Source of the DNA: DAIDKA01 sp036521075
Lineage (GTDB): Bacteria; Pseudomonadota; Gammaproteobacteria; Steroidobacterales; Steroidobacteraceae
Length of the DNA stretch: 64,000 bases
Direction of reading: 5' to 3'
Assembly (NCBI GenBank): GCA_036521075.1
Contig: DATDIL010000098.1
Coordinates: forward strand, 15,090 to 79,089
In this document: positions 1 through 9,500 of the stretch, one piece after another
Position numbering within the stretch: the stretch's first letter is position 1
Layout: the number at the start of each line of letters is the position of its first letter
Program-made: the position numbers and the translations under genes
The notes under the pieces: model-generated
What the model was told of the DNA's origin: nothing
Database searches by the model: none
The model's input: the letters and a program-made list of their open reading frames with translations, nothing else

Positions 1-16
1 CATCGCGGCCTGCCGG

Positions 17-379
17 ATGGCCCTCGTGATCGGCCTGATGAGCCTCAGCAGCTTCGCCTTCGCCCATCATTCCGGGGCGATGTTCGATATCACCAAGAAG
101 GTCGATGTCAGCGGCACCATCGTTGATTTCAACTGGAGCAATCCGCACGCCAACTTCAAGGTCAGTGTCGACAAGCCCGGTGGCGGCTCCGAAATCTGGG
201 CGGTCGAAATGAACAGTCCCAACAACCTGGTGCGCGACGGCTGGAAGCGCACGACGCTCAAGCCTGGCGACAAGGTGACCGTGACGGTGCGGCCGCTGCG
301 CGATGGGACACCCGGCGGACAGTATGTGTCGATCGTTCTGGCCGACGGCAAGGTGCTGGGCGGCGAACAGCAGCGCTGA
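17..379 (+). CDS. DUF6152-type exported protein (5' end possibly outside window)
   Basis: Small exported protein of unknown function. The N-terminus is a hydrophobic signal peptide (residues 1-16) ending in AFA, followed by the HHSGAMFD start of the mature part that I associate with the DUF6152 family. The rest looks like a small beta-rich domain (GTIVDFNWSNPHANF, then VTVTVRPLRDG). The frame stays open upstream to base 2 (codons ATC GCG GCC TGC CGG), so the true start may lie before the window and the signal peptide may be longer. It is followed 34 bp later by another exported protein on the same strand, probably in one transcript. Family assignment is from memory of the motif; the biological role is unknown. 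Confidence 0.7.
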   Translation: MALVIGLMSLSSFAFAHHSGAMFDITKKVDVSGTIVDFNWSNPHANFKVSVDKPGGGSEIWAVEMNSPNNLVRDGWKRTTLKPGDKVTVTVRPLRDGTPGGQYVSIVLADGKVLGGEQQR

Positions 380-413
380 TCGCGACAAGAACTCGAAAAT
401 CTGACAGGGGCGA

Positions 414-1313
414 ATGATGCGAATGACCAGCAGGCGGATGGCGGTGGGCCTCGGCGCAGCGCTGCTGCTGCTGGCGGGTACCCTGGTCGCTGCGCAAGAG
501 GCGCCGCGTCCCGGCCTCAGCCAGAAGCAGGAGGACGATCTCGCGCACAAGCACGATGGCTACTACGGTGCCCTGGCGCCGCAGAACCTGCACAAGCCGC
601 GACCCAAGCCGCCGTTCGACATGACGGGGACCTGGTTCGTGAATCTGCGGCACGCCTTCGCCGACTTTATGTTCGGGCCGCCGTACCCGGAGTTCTACGC
701 GGCCGGTAAGCAGGCCATGGTGGAGGCGGCCGCTGCGGCGGCGGCCCACAAGGCCTATCGTGACAGTATCGGTGAGTGTTATCCGGCCGGCATGCCCATG
801 ATCATGACGCGTGTATGGCCCACGAACATCATTCAACTGCCGACCTCGATACACATGATTTTCGGCTTCACCAACAGCTACCGCGTGATCTATCTGGATG
901 GCCGCAAGCACACCGACCCGGATATCGCCATCTTGACGTACAACGGCGAATCCATCGGCCACTGGGAGGGCGACAGCCTGGTGGTGAGCACCAAGTATTT
1001 TGAACCGAACGAGCACTGGATTGATCGGGGGCTGCCGATTTCAGACCAGTTTGAGATCGTGGAGCGCTATCGCCTGCAGGATAAGGGCAAGACTCTGGAA
1101 GTGCAGTACACGATGACCGACCCGAAGAACTGGAAGGGCGAATGGCATAGCACCAAGCACTTCATCCGCGAGGACTACAGTGATGTGCCCGAGGTCGAGT
1201 GCCTGCCGAATCTGAACGCCAATCTGCCGAGCACCCAGAAGGGTCACGACGCCGCGGCGCATCAGGATGAGGCGAAGCCGGCCGCGGCAGGTTCGCAGCC
1301 GGCGGCAAAGTAG
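414..1313 (+). CDS. Exported hypothetical protein, 299 aa
   Basis: Secreted or periplasmic protein of unknown function. It has a clear signal peptide (basic MMRMTSRRMAVG, then a hydrophobic run to about residue 26, AAQEAP). The mature part contains GTWFVNLRHAFADFMFGPPYPEF, a well-structured middle section rich in aromatic residues, and a lipocalin-like stretch (GHWEGDSLVVSTKYF, EIVERYRLQDKGKTLEVQYTMTDP). The C-terminal 25 residues are low-complexity Ala/Pro/Lys. Such GHWEGDTLVV modules are common in uncharacterised proteins found next to DUF6152 genes, which fits the upstream neighbour. ATG codons at 414 and 417 are both possible starts. Confidence 0.75.
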   Translation: MMRMTSRRMAVGLGAALLLLAGTLVAAQEAPRPGLSQKQEDDLAHKHDGYYGALAPQNLHKPRPKPPFDMTGTWFVNLRHAFADFMFGPPYPEFYAAGKQAMVEAAAAAAAHKAYRDSIGECYPAGMPMIMTRVWPTNIIQLPTSIHMIFGFTNSYRVIYLDGRKHTDPDIAILTYNGESIGHWEGDSLVVSTKYFEPNEHWIDRGLPISDQFEIVERYRLQDKGKTLEVQYTMTDPKNWKGEWHSTKHFIREDYSDVPEVECLPNLNANLPSTQKGHDAAAHQDEAKPAAAGSQPAAK

Positions 1314-1321
1314 GCCAGCTC

Positions 1322-1918
1322 TTACGGAAACCCGGCCACCATGGCGCTCAGGCCGGTCGTGAAACTCTCATCAAAGCCGATCACGCTGGCGAGAAACGCG
1401 TGCACTGCTTCGCTTTGCTGATAGATGCACCAGCCCAACACCAGTGAGATGACCGAGGACTGGTAGGACAGGGCCACGTGCCGACTCAGGCCAGCGAGTA
1501 CCAGCGCCCGGGTGAGTCGATCGGTTGCCGTCCGGGGATCCTCTTCCAACGGTGTCGCGATCGCGCACAGCTGTGCCGAATCACGGTGCCCGAGCAAAGA
1601 CTTGCGCAATGAATGGCCGTAAGTGAGCAGCCATTCGCGCCAGGCAAGCCCGGGCGGCACGGCCGCGAGCGCGGTATCGTAGAAGTGCGAAGACATCAAG
1701 CTGAGCAGTTCCGCCTTGTTGCGCACATGCCAGTACAGTGCGGAGGCCTGGACATTCAGGCGACTGGCTACGGCGCGCATCTGCAATTCCTTAAGACCCT
1801 GCTCGTCCAGCAAAGTGAGCGCCACGTTGATGACCTGGCGTTTATGAATTTTCACAAAGGATACGTTCCTGTTGCGCGGGCCTTGAGTGTTGACTATATC
1901 GGGCCAATCTTGAACCAT
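1322..1918 (-). CDS. TetR/AcrR-family transcriptional regulator
   Basis: DNA-binding repressor. The N-terminal helix-turn-helix is plain (VINVALTLLDEQGLKELQMRAVASRLNVQASALYWHVRNKAELLSLM, with the ALYWH recognition helix), followed by a TetR_C-like ligand domain with short TetR-type helices (YGHSLRKSLLGHRDSAQL). It is divergent from the mdtABC-nodT operon starting at 2187, so it most likely represses that exporter and itself from the shared region. I chose ATG at 1918; a GTG at 1855 (VKIHKRQ) gives the usual short N-terminus and is equally plausible. The gene ends 9 bp from the convergent 414-1313 gene. Confidence 0.85.
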   Translation of the reverse strand: MVQDWPDIVNTQGPRNRNVSFVKIHKRQVINVALTLLDEQGLKELQMRAVASRLNVQASALYWHVRNKAELLSLMSSHFYDTALAAVPPGLAWREWLLTYGHSLRKSLLGHRDSAQLCAIATPLEEDPRTATDRLTRALVLAGLSRHVALSYQSSVISLVLGWCIYQQSEAVHAFLASVIGFDESFTTGLSAMVAGFP

Positions 1919-1941
1919 GTTCAACAGTGGCGGTGGGTCTC

Positions 1942-2103
1942 ATGAAGTATGTGCGAAACGCATGGTATGTGGGTGGCTGGTGTGCGGATCTCCAGCAAAG
2001 CAAATTGAATGCGCTCCGGATTTCGGATAGGCCAATCGTATTGTGGCGCACGCCAGGCCAGGTCGTTGTACTCGCGGATCGCTATATGCATCGGCCGGCA
2101 TGA
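1942..2103 (+). pseudogene. Remnant of a Rieske-type (vanillate demethylase-like) oxygenase, N-terminal fragment
   Basis: A 53-codon frame from ATG 1942 to TGA 2101-2103 reads KYVRNAWYVGGWCADL, then RPIVLWRTPGQVVVLADRYMHRPA. This is the recognisable N-terminus of Rieske ring-hydroxylating or demethylating oxygenases (xLRNxWYVAAW, then xxVVLxRTxxGxxVALxDRCxHR). The frame stops right after the first iron-binding motif, and the CxH cysteine is replaced (DRYMHR instead of DRCxHR). The remaining 280 or so residues are absent. It lies in the TetR/RND intergenic region, so it may mark the junction of an old deletion or rearrangement. Assignment is by motif recognition. Confidence 0.65.
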
Positions 2104-2186
2104 ACGTCTTTTAATGACAGTGAAAACCTGCGGCAAATCGCGCAGGTGTAGCCTGATCGGGCCTTTTACCGCCGGAAACCGCATTC

Positions 2187-3317
2187 ATGAAGTTGCGCAC
2201 CATAGTCCTATTGGGCGTCGTCCTTGTGCTGCTGGTCGCCGGCTGGCTGTGGTGGCGACATCATGAGGCGGCGGAACAGGTCGCGGCAGCCAGGACTGTT
2301 CCGGGCGTGACCGTCACGACCGCCACGGCGGTCAAGGGCGATATCGGCATCTACCTGGAGGCCATCGGCACGGTGACGCCGGTGTACACCAGCACCATCA
2401 CCAGCCAGGTCAATGGAATGATTCTGGCAGTGCATTACCAGGAGGACCAGCGCGTCCAGAAAGGCGATGCGCTGATTGATATCGATCCGCGACCCTATCG
2501 GGCCACGCTGTTGCAGGCCCAGGGGACCCTGCAGAAAGACGAGGGCGTGCTGTCGCAGGCGCAGCTGGACCTCACCCGCTATCGCGCGGCGCTGGCGCGC
2601 AATGCCATTGCCGAACAGACGGTCGCGGACCAGGAGAAGCTCGTACAGCAAACCGAGGGCACCGTAAAAAACGATCGCGGTGCCGTCGACTACGACCAGC
2701 TGCAGCTGGACTACTGTCACATCACCGCCCCGATCACCGGCCAGGTTGGCCTGCGACTGGTGGACCCGGGCAACGTCGTGCAGTCCGCCGGCACCACGGC
2801 ACTGGCGGTGATCACTCAGCTGGAGCCCATTACGGTGATCTTCACGCTCCCGGAGGACAGTCTCGGACCGGTACTGGCGCGGCTGCGCGCCCAGGCCAAA
2901 CTCAGCGTCGAGGCCATGGACCGCAGCGGCCAGAAGCAGCTCGCATCCGGAATGCTGACGGCACTCGACAACCAGATCGACACGACGACGGGAACTGTCA
3001 AGGCCCGGGCGACTTTCGACAACAAGAATGACGCGCTCTTTCCCAACCAGTTCGTCAATACGCGCCTGCTGGTCAATACGCTGCATGCGGTGATGCTGAT
3101 TCCGACCTCGGCCATCCAGCAAAACGGTCGTACCGCCTTTGTCTATGTGATCCAGAACAACGTGGCCAACATGCGCGTCGTGAAGCCCGGTGTCACCGAG
3201 GGGGATGTGACCCAGGTGGAAGGCATAAATCCGGGCGAAGTCGTCGCGAACAGCAGCTTTGAGAAGCTGCAGGACAAATCCCCCGTCACCACCAGCACTG
3301 GTGCGCCAAAGCCGTGA
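2187..3317 (+). CDS. mdtA: RND efflux periplasmic adaptor subunit (MdtA-like)
   Basis: Membrane-fusion protein that links the inner-membrane RND pump to the outer-membrane channel. It has an N-terminal membrane anchor (residues 5-22), a split lipoyl/barrel-sandwich domain (GIYLEAIGTVTPVYTSTITSQVNGMI and later LDYCHITAPITGQVGLRLVDPGNVV), a helical hairpin in between, and a beta-barrel/membrane-proximal domain toward the C-terminus (QLEPITVIFTLPEDSL, IPTSAIQQNGRTAFVYVI). At 376 aa it is slightly shorter than E. coli MdtA. It is the first gene of a four-gene operon; its TGA overlaps the GTG of the next gene by 3 bp. Confidence 0.93.
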   Translation: MKLRTIVLLGVVLVLLVAGWLWWRHHEAAEQVAAARTVPGVTVTTATAVKGDIGIYLEAIGTVTPVYTSTITSQVNGMILAVHYQEDQRVQKGDALIDIDPRPYRATLLQAQGTLQKDEGVLSQAQLDLTRYRAALARNAIAEQTVADQEKLVQQTEGTVKNDRGAVDYDQLQLDYCHITAPITGQVGLRLVDPGNVVQSAGTTALAVITQLEPITVIFTLPEDSLGPVLARLRAQAKLSVEAMDRSGQKQLASGMLTALDNQIDTTTGTVKARATFDNKNDALFPNQFVNTRLLVNTLHAVMLIPTSAIQQNGRTAFVYVIQNNVANMRVVKPGVTEGDVTQVEGINPGEVVANSSFEKLQDKSPVTTSTGAPKP

Positions 3318-6300
3318 ATCCGTCCCGTCCGTTCATCCTCAGGCCGGTCGCGACGGCTCTGCTGATGGCCGCGATCTTCCTGATCGGTGCGGTCGGCTAT
3401 ACGCAGTTGCCCGTATCGGCATTGCCGCAGGTGGATTATCCGACCATCCAGGTCATCACGTATTACCCGGGGGCGAGTCCGGACGTCATGGCGACCACGG
3501 TGACGGCGCCGCTGGAACGGCAGTTCGGCGAGATGCAGGGACTGTCGCAGATGACCTCGAACAGTTCTGCCGGCATTTCGGTGGTGGTGCTGCAGTTCAG
3601 TCTGTCGCTGAACATTGACATCGCCGAACAGGAAGTGCAGGCCGCGATCAACGCCTCGCAGAGCCTGTTACCGTCCTCGCTGCCGGCACCGCCCACCTAC
3701 AGCAAGACCAATCCCGCGGATGCCCCGGTGCTGACGCTGGCCATCACTTCGGATGCCATGCCGCTGTCAAAGGTGGAGGATCTGGTCGATACGCGTCTGG
3801 CGCCGAAGATCTCACAGCTCAGCGGCGTGGGCCTGGTGACGATCAGCGGCGGCCAGAAGCCTGCGGTGCGCATTCAGGCGAACCCGGATGCCCTGTCGGC
3901 CTATGGCATCAACCTGGAGGATCTGCGCAGCGCCCTGGCCTCAGCCAGCGTCAATGCGGCCAAGGGTAATTTTGATGGTCCGCGGCAGGGTTATCAGATC
4001 GATGCCAATGATCAGCTTCAGACCAGCAGCGACTACCGCGACGTCGTCGTGGCATACCGCAATGGCGCCCCGGTCATGCTGCATGACGTCGCGAATGTCG
4101 TCGATGGTGTGGAGAACGATTTTCAGGCCGCGTGGATGAACCAGACCCCGGCGGTCATTCTCAATATCCAGCGTCAGTCGGGCGCCAATACCATCAGTGT
4201 CGTCAAATCGATCAAGGATCTGCTGCCGCAGCTGATCGTGAACCTGCCCAAGGGGATCCAGGTGACCACGCTCACCGACCTTACCACCGGCATCCAGGCT
4301 TCGGTAGCCGATGTGGAGTTCGAGCTGTTCCTGGCGATCGTGCTCGTGGTGCTGGTGATTTTCCTGTTTCTGCGCAGTGTCTCGGCAACCATCATCCCGG
4401 CGGTGTCGGTGCCGCTGTCCCTGGTGGGAACGCTCGCGCTGATGTATGTGCTGGGTTATAGCCTGGATAATCTGTCGTTGATGGCCTTGACGATCTCCAC
4501 CGGCTTCGTGGTGGACGATGCCATCGTCATGATCGAGAACATCTCCCGTTACGTCGAGCACGGCGATCCGCCGATGGCTGCGGCGCTGAAGGGCGCGGAG
4601 CAGATCGGCTTCACCATCCTGTCGCTGACCATTGCACTCATGGCAGTACTGATTCCACTGCTGTTCATGGGCGATGTGGTGGGACGACTGTTCCGGGAGT
4701 TCGCGGTAACTCTGGCCGTGACGATCGGCTTTTCGGCAATCGTGTCGCTGACCCTCACGCCGATGATGAGCGCTCGGATTCTCAAGCACCACAACCCGCA
4801 GGACCAGGGTCGATTGATGCGGGCGTCCGAGCGCGCATTCGAGCGAGTCATTGGTTTCTACGCCCGGACGTTGAAGTTCGTGCTCAGCTACCAGCGCGCA
4901 ACCCTGTTCGTCGCACTGGGTACGCTGGCGCTGACCGTGCTGCTGTACATCGTCATTCCCAAGGGCTTCTTTCCGGTCCAGGATACCGGCGTCATCCAGG
5001 GCATCTCGCAGGCGGCTGCGAGCATTGGCTTCAAAGCCATGGCGCAGAAGCAGCAGCAACTGGCCCGGGTCATTCTGGCGGATCCGGCCGTCGCGAGCCT
5101 GTCCTCGTTCATCGGCGCGGATGGCACCAACACCACCGTCAACAGCGGCCGCATGTCGATCAATCTGAAGCCGCTGAACAAGCGCCACGGCAGCGCCACG
5201 GCAATCATCAATCGGTTGGCTCCCAAGCTTGCGCAGGTCGAAGGCATCGAGCTGTTCATGGAGCCGGTGCAGAACATCACGGTGGATGACCGGGTGAGCC
5301 GCACGCAGTACCAGTACACACTGGAGGACCCGGACGTGGACGAACTGAACCTGTGGACGCAACGGTTCGTCGCAAAGCTCAAGGCCTTGCCGGAACTGAC
5401 CAGTGTGGCAACCGATCAGCAGGACGGCGGGCTTGCTGAAAATCTGGTGATCGACCGGGTGACGGCCTCGCGACTGGGCATCACGCCCTCGACCATTGAC
5501 AACACCCTGTATGACGCCTTTGGCCAGCGCCAGGTCAACACCATGTACACGCAGGTGAATCAATACCACGTGATTCTGGAAAGCTCGCCACGTTTCCAGC
5601 TCGGTCCGGCCGCATTGAATCGTCTCTACATCCGGGCCAATGCTTCGGCCGGCGTGGGCGGATCCGCGGCGGCGGCCTCATTCGCCGCCTCGGGTTCATC
5701 CTCTGCAGGATCCAATGCGCTGACCGGCACGGCACTGTATACACCCTCATCGACCATTCTGACGGCGCCTGCAAACCGCCTTGCCGCCAGCGCCGCCAGC
5801 ACCAAGACCGTCGTCAGCGCCACTTCGACGCTCGCCAACGCCGTGCCTCTGAGCACCATCGCTCACTTCGAGAAGACCACTGAGCCGCTGACGGTGTCCC
5901 ATCAGGGGCAGTTCCCGGTGATCACAGTATCGTTTGATATCGCCCCACACGCCTCCCTCGGCGCGGCCATCAAGGCCGTCGACAAGGTCCGCGACGAACT
6001 GCACCTGCCGCCGGGTCTGGCGGCGAGCTTCCAAGGGACGGCGGCGTCCTTTACCAATTCACTATCAAACGAACCACTGCTGGTGCTTGCGGCCCTGGTT
6101 GCCGTCTATATCGTGCTCGGCGTGCTCTATGAGAGCTTCATTCACCCCGTCACCATCCTGTCGACACTGCCCTCCGCCGGCGTCGGCGCGCTGCTCGCCC
6201 TGATGCTCTTCGGGCAGGATCTGGACGTGGTGGCGCTGATCGGCATCATCCTGCTGATAGGCATCGTCACCAAGAACGGCATCATGATGGTGGATTTCGC

Positions 6301-6592
6301 CCTGGATGCGGAGCGTACCCAGGGCAAGAACTCAACGCAGGCCATCTACGAGGCCTGCCAGTTGCGCTTTCGGCCGATTCTCATGACCACCATGGCGGCC
6401 ATGCTGGCGGGACTGCCGCTGGCCATGGGCACGGGCTCCGGAGCCGAACTGCGCCGGCCGCTGGGTATCGCCATGGTGGGCGGTTTGCTGCTGAGCCAGG
6501 TCCTGACCCTGTATACGACGCCCGTGATTTACATTTTCTTTGACAGTCTGTCGCGGCGCCTTGGCCACAAGAAACCCGTGTCAGCCCAATGA
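3314..6592 (+). CDS. mdtB: RND efflux permease, MdtB-like
   Basis: Inner-membrane proton-driven multidrug transporter, one half of an MdtBC-type hetero-trimeric pump. It begins with NPSRPFILRPVATALLMAAI (TM1), has the periplasmic porter repeats, and the proton-relay pair in GFVVDDAIVMIEN. Typical TM blocks include FLRSVSATIIPAVSVPLSLVG and ILLIGIVTKNGIMMVDFAL. At 1092 aa it is about 50 aa longer than MdtB; the excess is an Ala/Ser/Thr-rich insert at about residues 775-843 in the second periplasmic loop, between RLYIRAN and VPLSTIAHFE. Start is GTG 3314, overlapping the adaptor stop; its own stop overlaps the ATG of the next permease (ATGA). Confidence 0.93.
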   Translation: MNPSRPFILRPVATALLMAAIFLIGAVGYTQLPVSALPQVDYPTIQVITYYPGASPDVMATTVTAPLERQFGEMQGLSQMTSNSSAGISVVVLQFSLSLNIDIAEQEVQAAINASQSLLPSSLPAPPTYSKTNPADAPVLTLAITSDAMPLSKVEDLVDTRLAPKISQLSGVGLVTISGGQKPAVRIQANPDALSAYGINLEDLRSALASASVNAAKGNFDGPRQGYQIDANDQLQTSSDYRDVVVAYRNGAPVMLHDVANVVDGVENDFQAAWMNQTPAVILNIQRQSGANTISVVKSIKDLLPQLIVNLPKGIQVTTLTDLTTGIQASVADVEFELFLAIVLVVLVIFLFLRSVSATIIPAVSVPLSLVGTLALMYVLGYSLDNLSLMALTISTGFVVDDAIVMIENISRYVEHGDPPMAAALKGAEQIGFTILSLTIALMAVLIPLLFMGDVVGRLFREFAVTLAVTIGFSAIVSLTLTPMMSARILKHHNPQDQGRLMRASERAFERVIGFYARTLKFVLSYQRATLFVALGTLALTVLLYIVIPKGFFPVQDTGVIQGISQAAASIGFKAMAQKQQQLARVILADPAVASLSSFIGADGTNTTVNSGRMSINLKPLNKRHGSATAIINRLAPKLAQVEGIELFMEPVQNITVDDRVSRTQYQYTLEDPDVDELNLWTQRFVAKLKALPELTSVATDQQDGGLAENLVIDRVTASRLGITPSTIDNTLYDAFGQRQVNTMYTQVNQYHVILESSPRFQLGPAALNRLYIRANASAGVGGSAAAASFAASGSSSAGSNALTGTALYTPSSTILTAPANRLAASAASTKTVVSATSTLANAVPLSTIAHFEKTTEPLTVSHQGQFPVITVSFDIAPHASLGAAIKAVDKVRDELHLPPGLAASFQGTAASFTNSLSNEPLLVLAALVAVYIVLGVLYESFIHPVTILSTLPSAGVGALLALMLFGQDLDVVALIGIILLIGIVTKNGIMMVDFALDAERTQGKNSTQAIYEACQLRFRPILMTTMAAMLAGLPLAMGTGSGAELRRPLGIAMVGGLLLSQVLTLYTTPVIYIFFDSLSRRLGHKKPVSAQ
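5636..5842 (+). other. Low-complexity Ala/Ser/Thr insert inside mdtB
   Basis: This in-frame stretch encodes about 69 residues dominated by Ala, Ser and Thr (for example GGSAAAASFAASGSSSAG and LAASAASTKTVVSATSTL). In related MdtB/MuxB proteins a short linker of about 5-10 residues connects the flanking motifs RLYI and VPLSxIA. It lies in the periplasmic docking/porter region. The reading frame and the flanks are intact, so the pump is probably functional with a flexible loop. Confidence 0.7.
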
Positions 6593-9500
6593 ACCCCTCG
6601 GCACGCTTCATCGCACGACCCGTCGGGACCACGCTGCTCGCCGTGGCGGTCGCCATCACCGGTGCCATCGCCTTCGGCGTACTGCCCGTGGCACCGCTGC
6701 CGCAGGTGGATTTTCCGACCATTTCCGTGAGCGCCAGCCTGCCGGGGGCCAGCGCCGAAATCATGGCCTCCTCGGTGGCCACGCCGCTGGAGCGACAGTT
6801 CAGCCACATCGCCGGCGTCGACGAAATGACCTCGGCAAGTTCCCTGGGGCGCACCCAGGTGACGCTGCAGTTTGATCTCAGCCGCGACATTGACGGTGCC
6901 GCACGGGATGTCGAAGCGGCCATCAATGCCTCCCGCTCCTACCTGCCGGCCAATCTGCCAGGCAATCCGACCTACCGTAAAGTCAATCCGGCCGACTCCC
7001 CGGTCATGATCCTGGGACTGACTTCGGACAAGTACGCGCCGGCGCAGATGTATGACGCGGCCTCGACGGTTATCGAGCAGAAACTGTCGCAGATCTCCGG
7101 AGTGGGGCAGATAAACCTGGGCGGTGGCGCACTGCCCGCCGTGCGCGTGGAGGCAAACCCGGCGCAACTGGCCAACTACGGGCTCTCGCTCGGCAATCTG
7201 CAGACGGTGCTGAGCGCGCAGAACGCCCATCTTCCCAAGGGTCAGCTCACCAACGGCGACGTCAGCGCCGACATCCTGGCCAACGATCAGATCATGCGCG
7301 CGGCGGATTACCGCGACCTGGTGGTCGGATACAGCAATGGCGCAGCGGTACGCCTGTCCGACGTGGCCGATGTCACAGACTCGGTGCAGGACGTGCGCGC
7401 GGCCGGCTACCTCAACGGCAAGCGCGCCGTGATGCTGATCATCTTCCGCCAGCCCGGCGCCAACATCATCCAGACCGTCGACAATATCCGTGCCGCACTG
7501 CCAATGATCAAAGCCTCGATCTCCAGCGGCATCGACATTACGACGGTGCTCGACCGCACGACGACCATTCGGGCGTCGGTGAGCGAGGTGGAGCGTACCT
7601 TGTTGACCTCCACCATGCTGGTCGTGATTGTCGTCTTCGTATTCCTGCGCAATCTGCGCTCGACCTTCATCCCCGGCATCGCCATGCCGGTGTCCCTGAT
7701 CGGTACCTTCGCGGTCATGTACTTGTTCGGCTACAGCATCGACAATCTCTCGCTGATGGCGCTCACGATCGCCACGGGCTTCGTCGTGGATGACGCCATC
7801 GTGGTCATGGAAAATATCACCCGCCATATTGAAGCCGGCATGAAGCCCATGGCGGCGGCGCTCAAGGGTGCCGAGGAGATCGGTTCCACGGTCTTCACCA
7901 TCAGCGTCTCCCTGTGCGCCGTGTTCATCCCCCTGCTGCTGATGGGGGGCATCGTTGGACGGTTGTTCCGTGAATTCGCGGTGACCCTATCCGCGGCGAT
8001 CATCGTCTCGATGATCACCTCCCTGACGCTGACACCGATGATGTGCGCTCATCTTCTCAAAAACGAGCAGCAGGAATCGCACGGGCGCCTCTACAGGTAC
8101 AGCGAACGGGGCTTCAACGGGATGCTGGCCTTCTATCGGCGCACGCTGCACTGGGTCTTGGATCACCCGCGGATCACACTGACGGCGCTGCTATGCACCG
8201 TTGCGCTCAACGTGTTCCTGGTGATCGTGATTCCCAAGGGGTTCTTCCCGCAGCAGGATACGGGACTGTTGGGCGGTGGGGTGCAGGGGCGCCAGGACAC
8301 CTCCTTCGGGGTCATGGAGGATTCCATCCGCCAGATCGAAGCGGTGGTCAAGGCCGATCCGGCGGTGGCCAATGTCATCGGCTTTACCGGTGGCGGGGCC
8401 ACCAATACGGGCAATATCTACACCTCGTTGAAGCCCCTGAACGTGCGCAAGGTCAGTGCCGCACAGGTCATCAACCGCCTGCGGCCGAAGCTGAACCGCC
8501 TGCCGGTCGCTTCGGTCTACATGCAGGCGAATCAGGATCTGCGCATCGGCGGGCGCTCGAGCAGCGCCATGTATCAGTACACCATGCAGTCTGACAATGT
8601 GAACGACCTGATCACATGGGGTCCCACCCTGGTGGCCAAGATGAAGAAGCTGCCCGGATTTCAGGACGTGAACTCCGACCAGCAAAACGGTGGCCTGGAC
8701 GAAATGCTGACCTACGATCGCGTGACGGCGGCGCGCTTTGGCCTGACCACGCAACAGCTGGATTCCGCGCTGTACGGCGCCTTCGGGCAGTCCGAGGTCT
8801 CGGTCATCTACAAGCCCCTGAACTATTACTACGTGGTGCTGGAAGTCGCGCCCCAGTTCTCCCAGGGACCCGCGGGACTGAAGTCCCTGTATCTGCCCAC
8901 CTCTGCCGGGGGTGCGATCCCGCTGTCCGCTGTGGCCAGCGCTTATCCAACCACGACGGCACTCGCCATCAACCATACCGGACTGTTCCCCTCGGTGACC
9001 GCCTCGTTCAATCTGGCCCCCGATGTCTCCTTGAGCCAGGCGACCGCAAGCATCGCCCGGATGCAGGCGCAGATGGGTGCACCGACCACCATCCGGGGTT
9101 TCTTTGCGGGCACGCTGCAGGCGTATCAGCAGTCACTGAGCACGGAACCCGTTCTGGTGTTCACCGCACTGCTGTCCGTATTCATTGTCCTGGGCATTCT
9201 CTACGAGAGCCTGGTGCATCCCCTGACCATCATCTCCAGCCTGCCGCCCGCCAGCGTCGGGGCGATGCTGGCACTGATCCTGTTCCGGGAGGACCTGAAC
9301 GTCATTTCCATCATCGGCGTGGTGCTGCTGATCGGCCTGGTGAAAAAGAACGCCATCATGATGATTGATTTCGCGCTCCAGGCGGAGCGTGCCGGGGGAA
9401 TGAAAACCGAAGATGCGATATTTGAAGCATGCATGCTGCGTTTCCGTCCGATTCTCATGACGACCATGGCGGCATTGTTCGGTGCCATTCCCCTGGCTTT

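Noticed and set aside
3941..5569. 542-codon minus-strand frame opposite mdtB
   Set aside because: His/Gln/Arg-rich shadow of the RND permease; no start context and no family.
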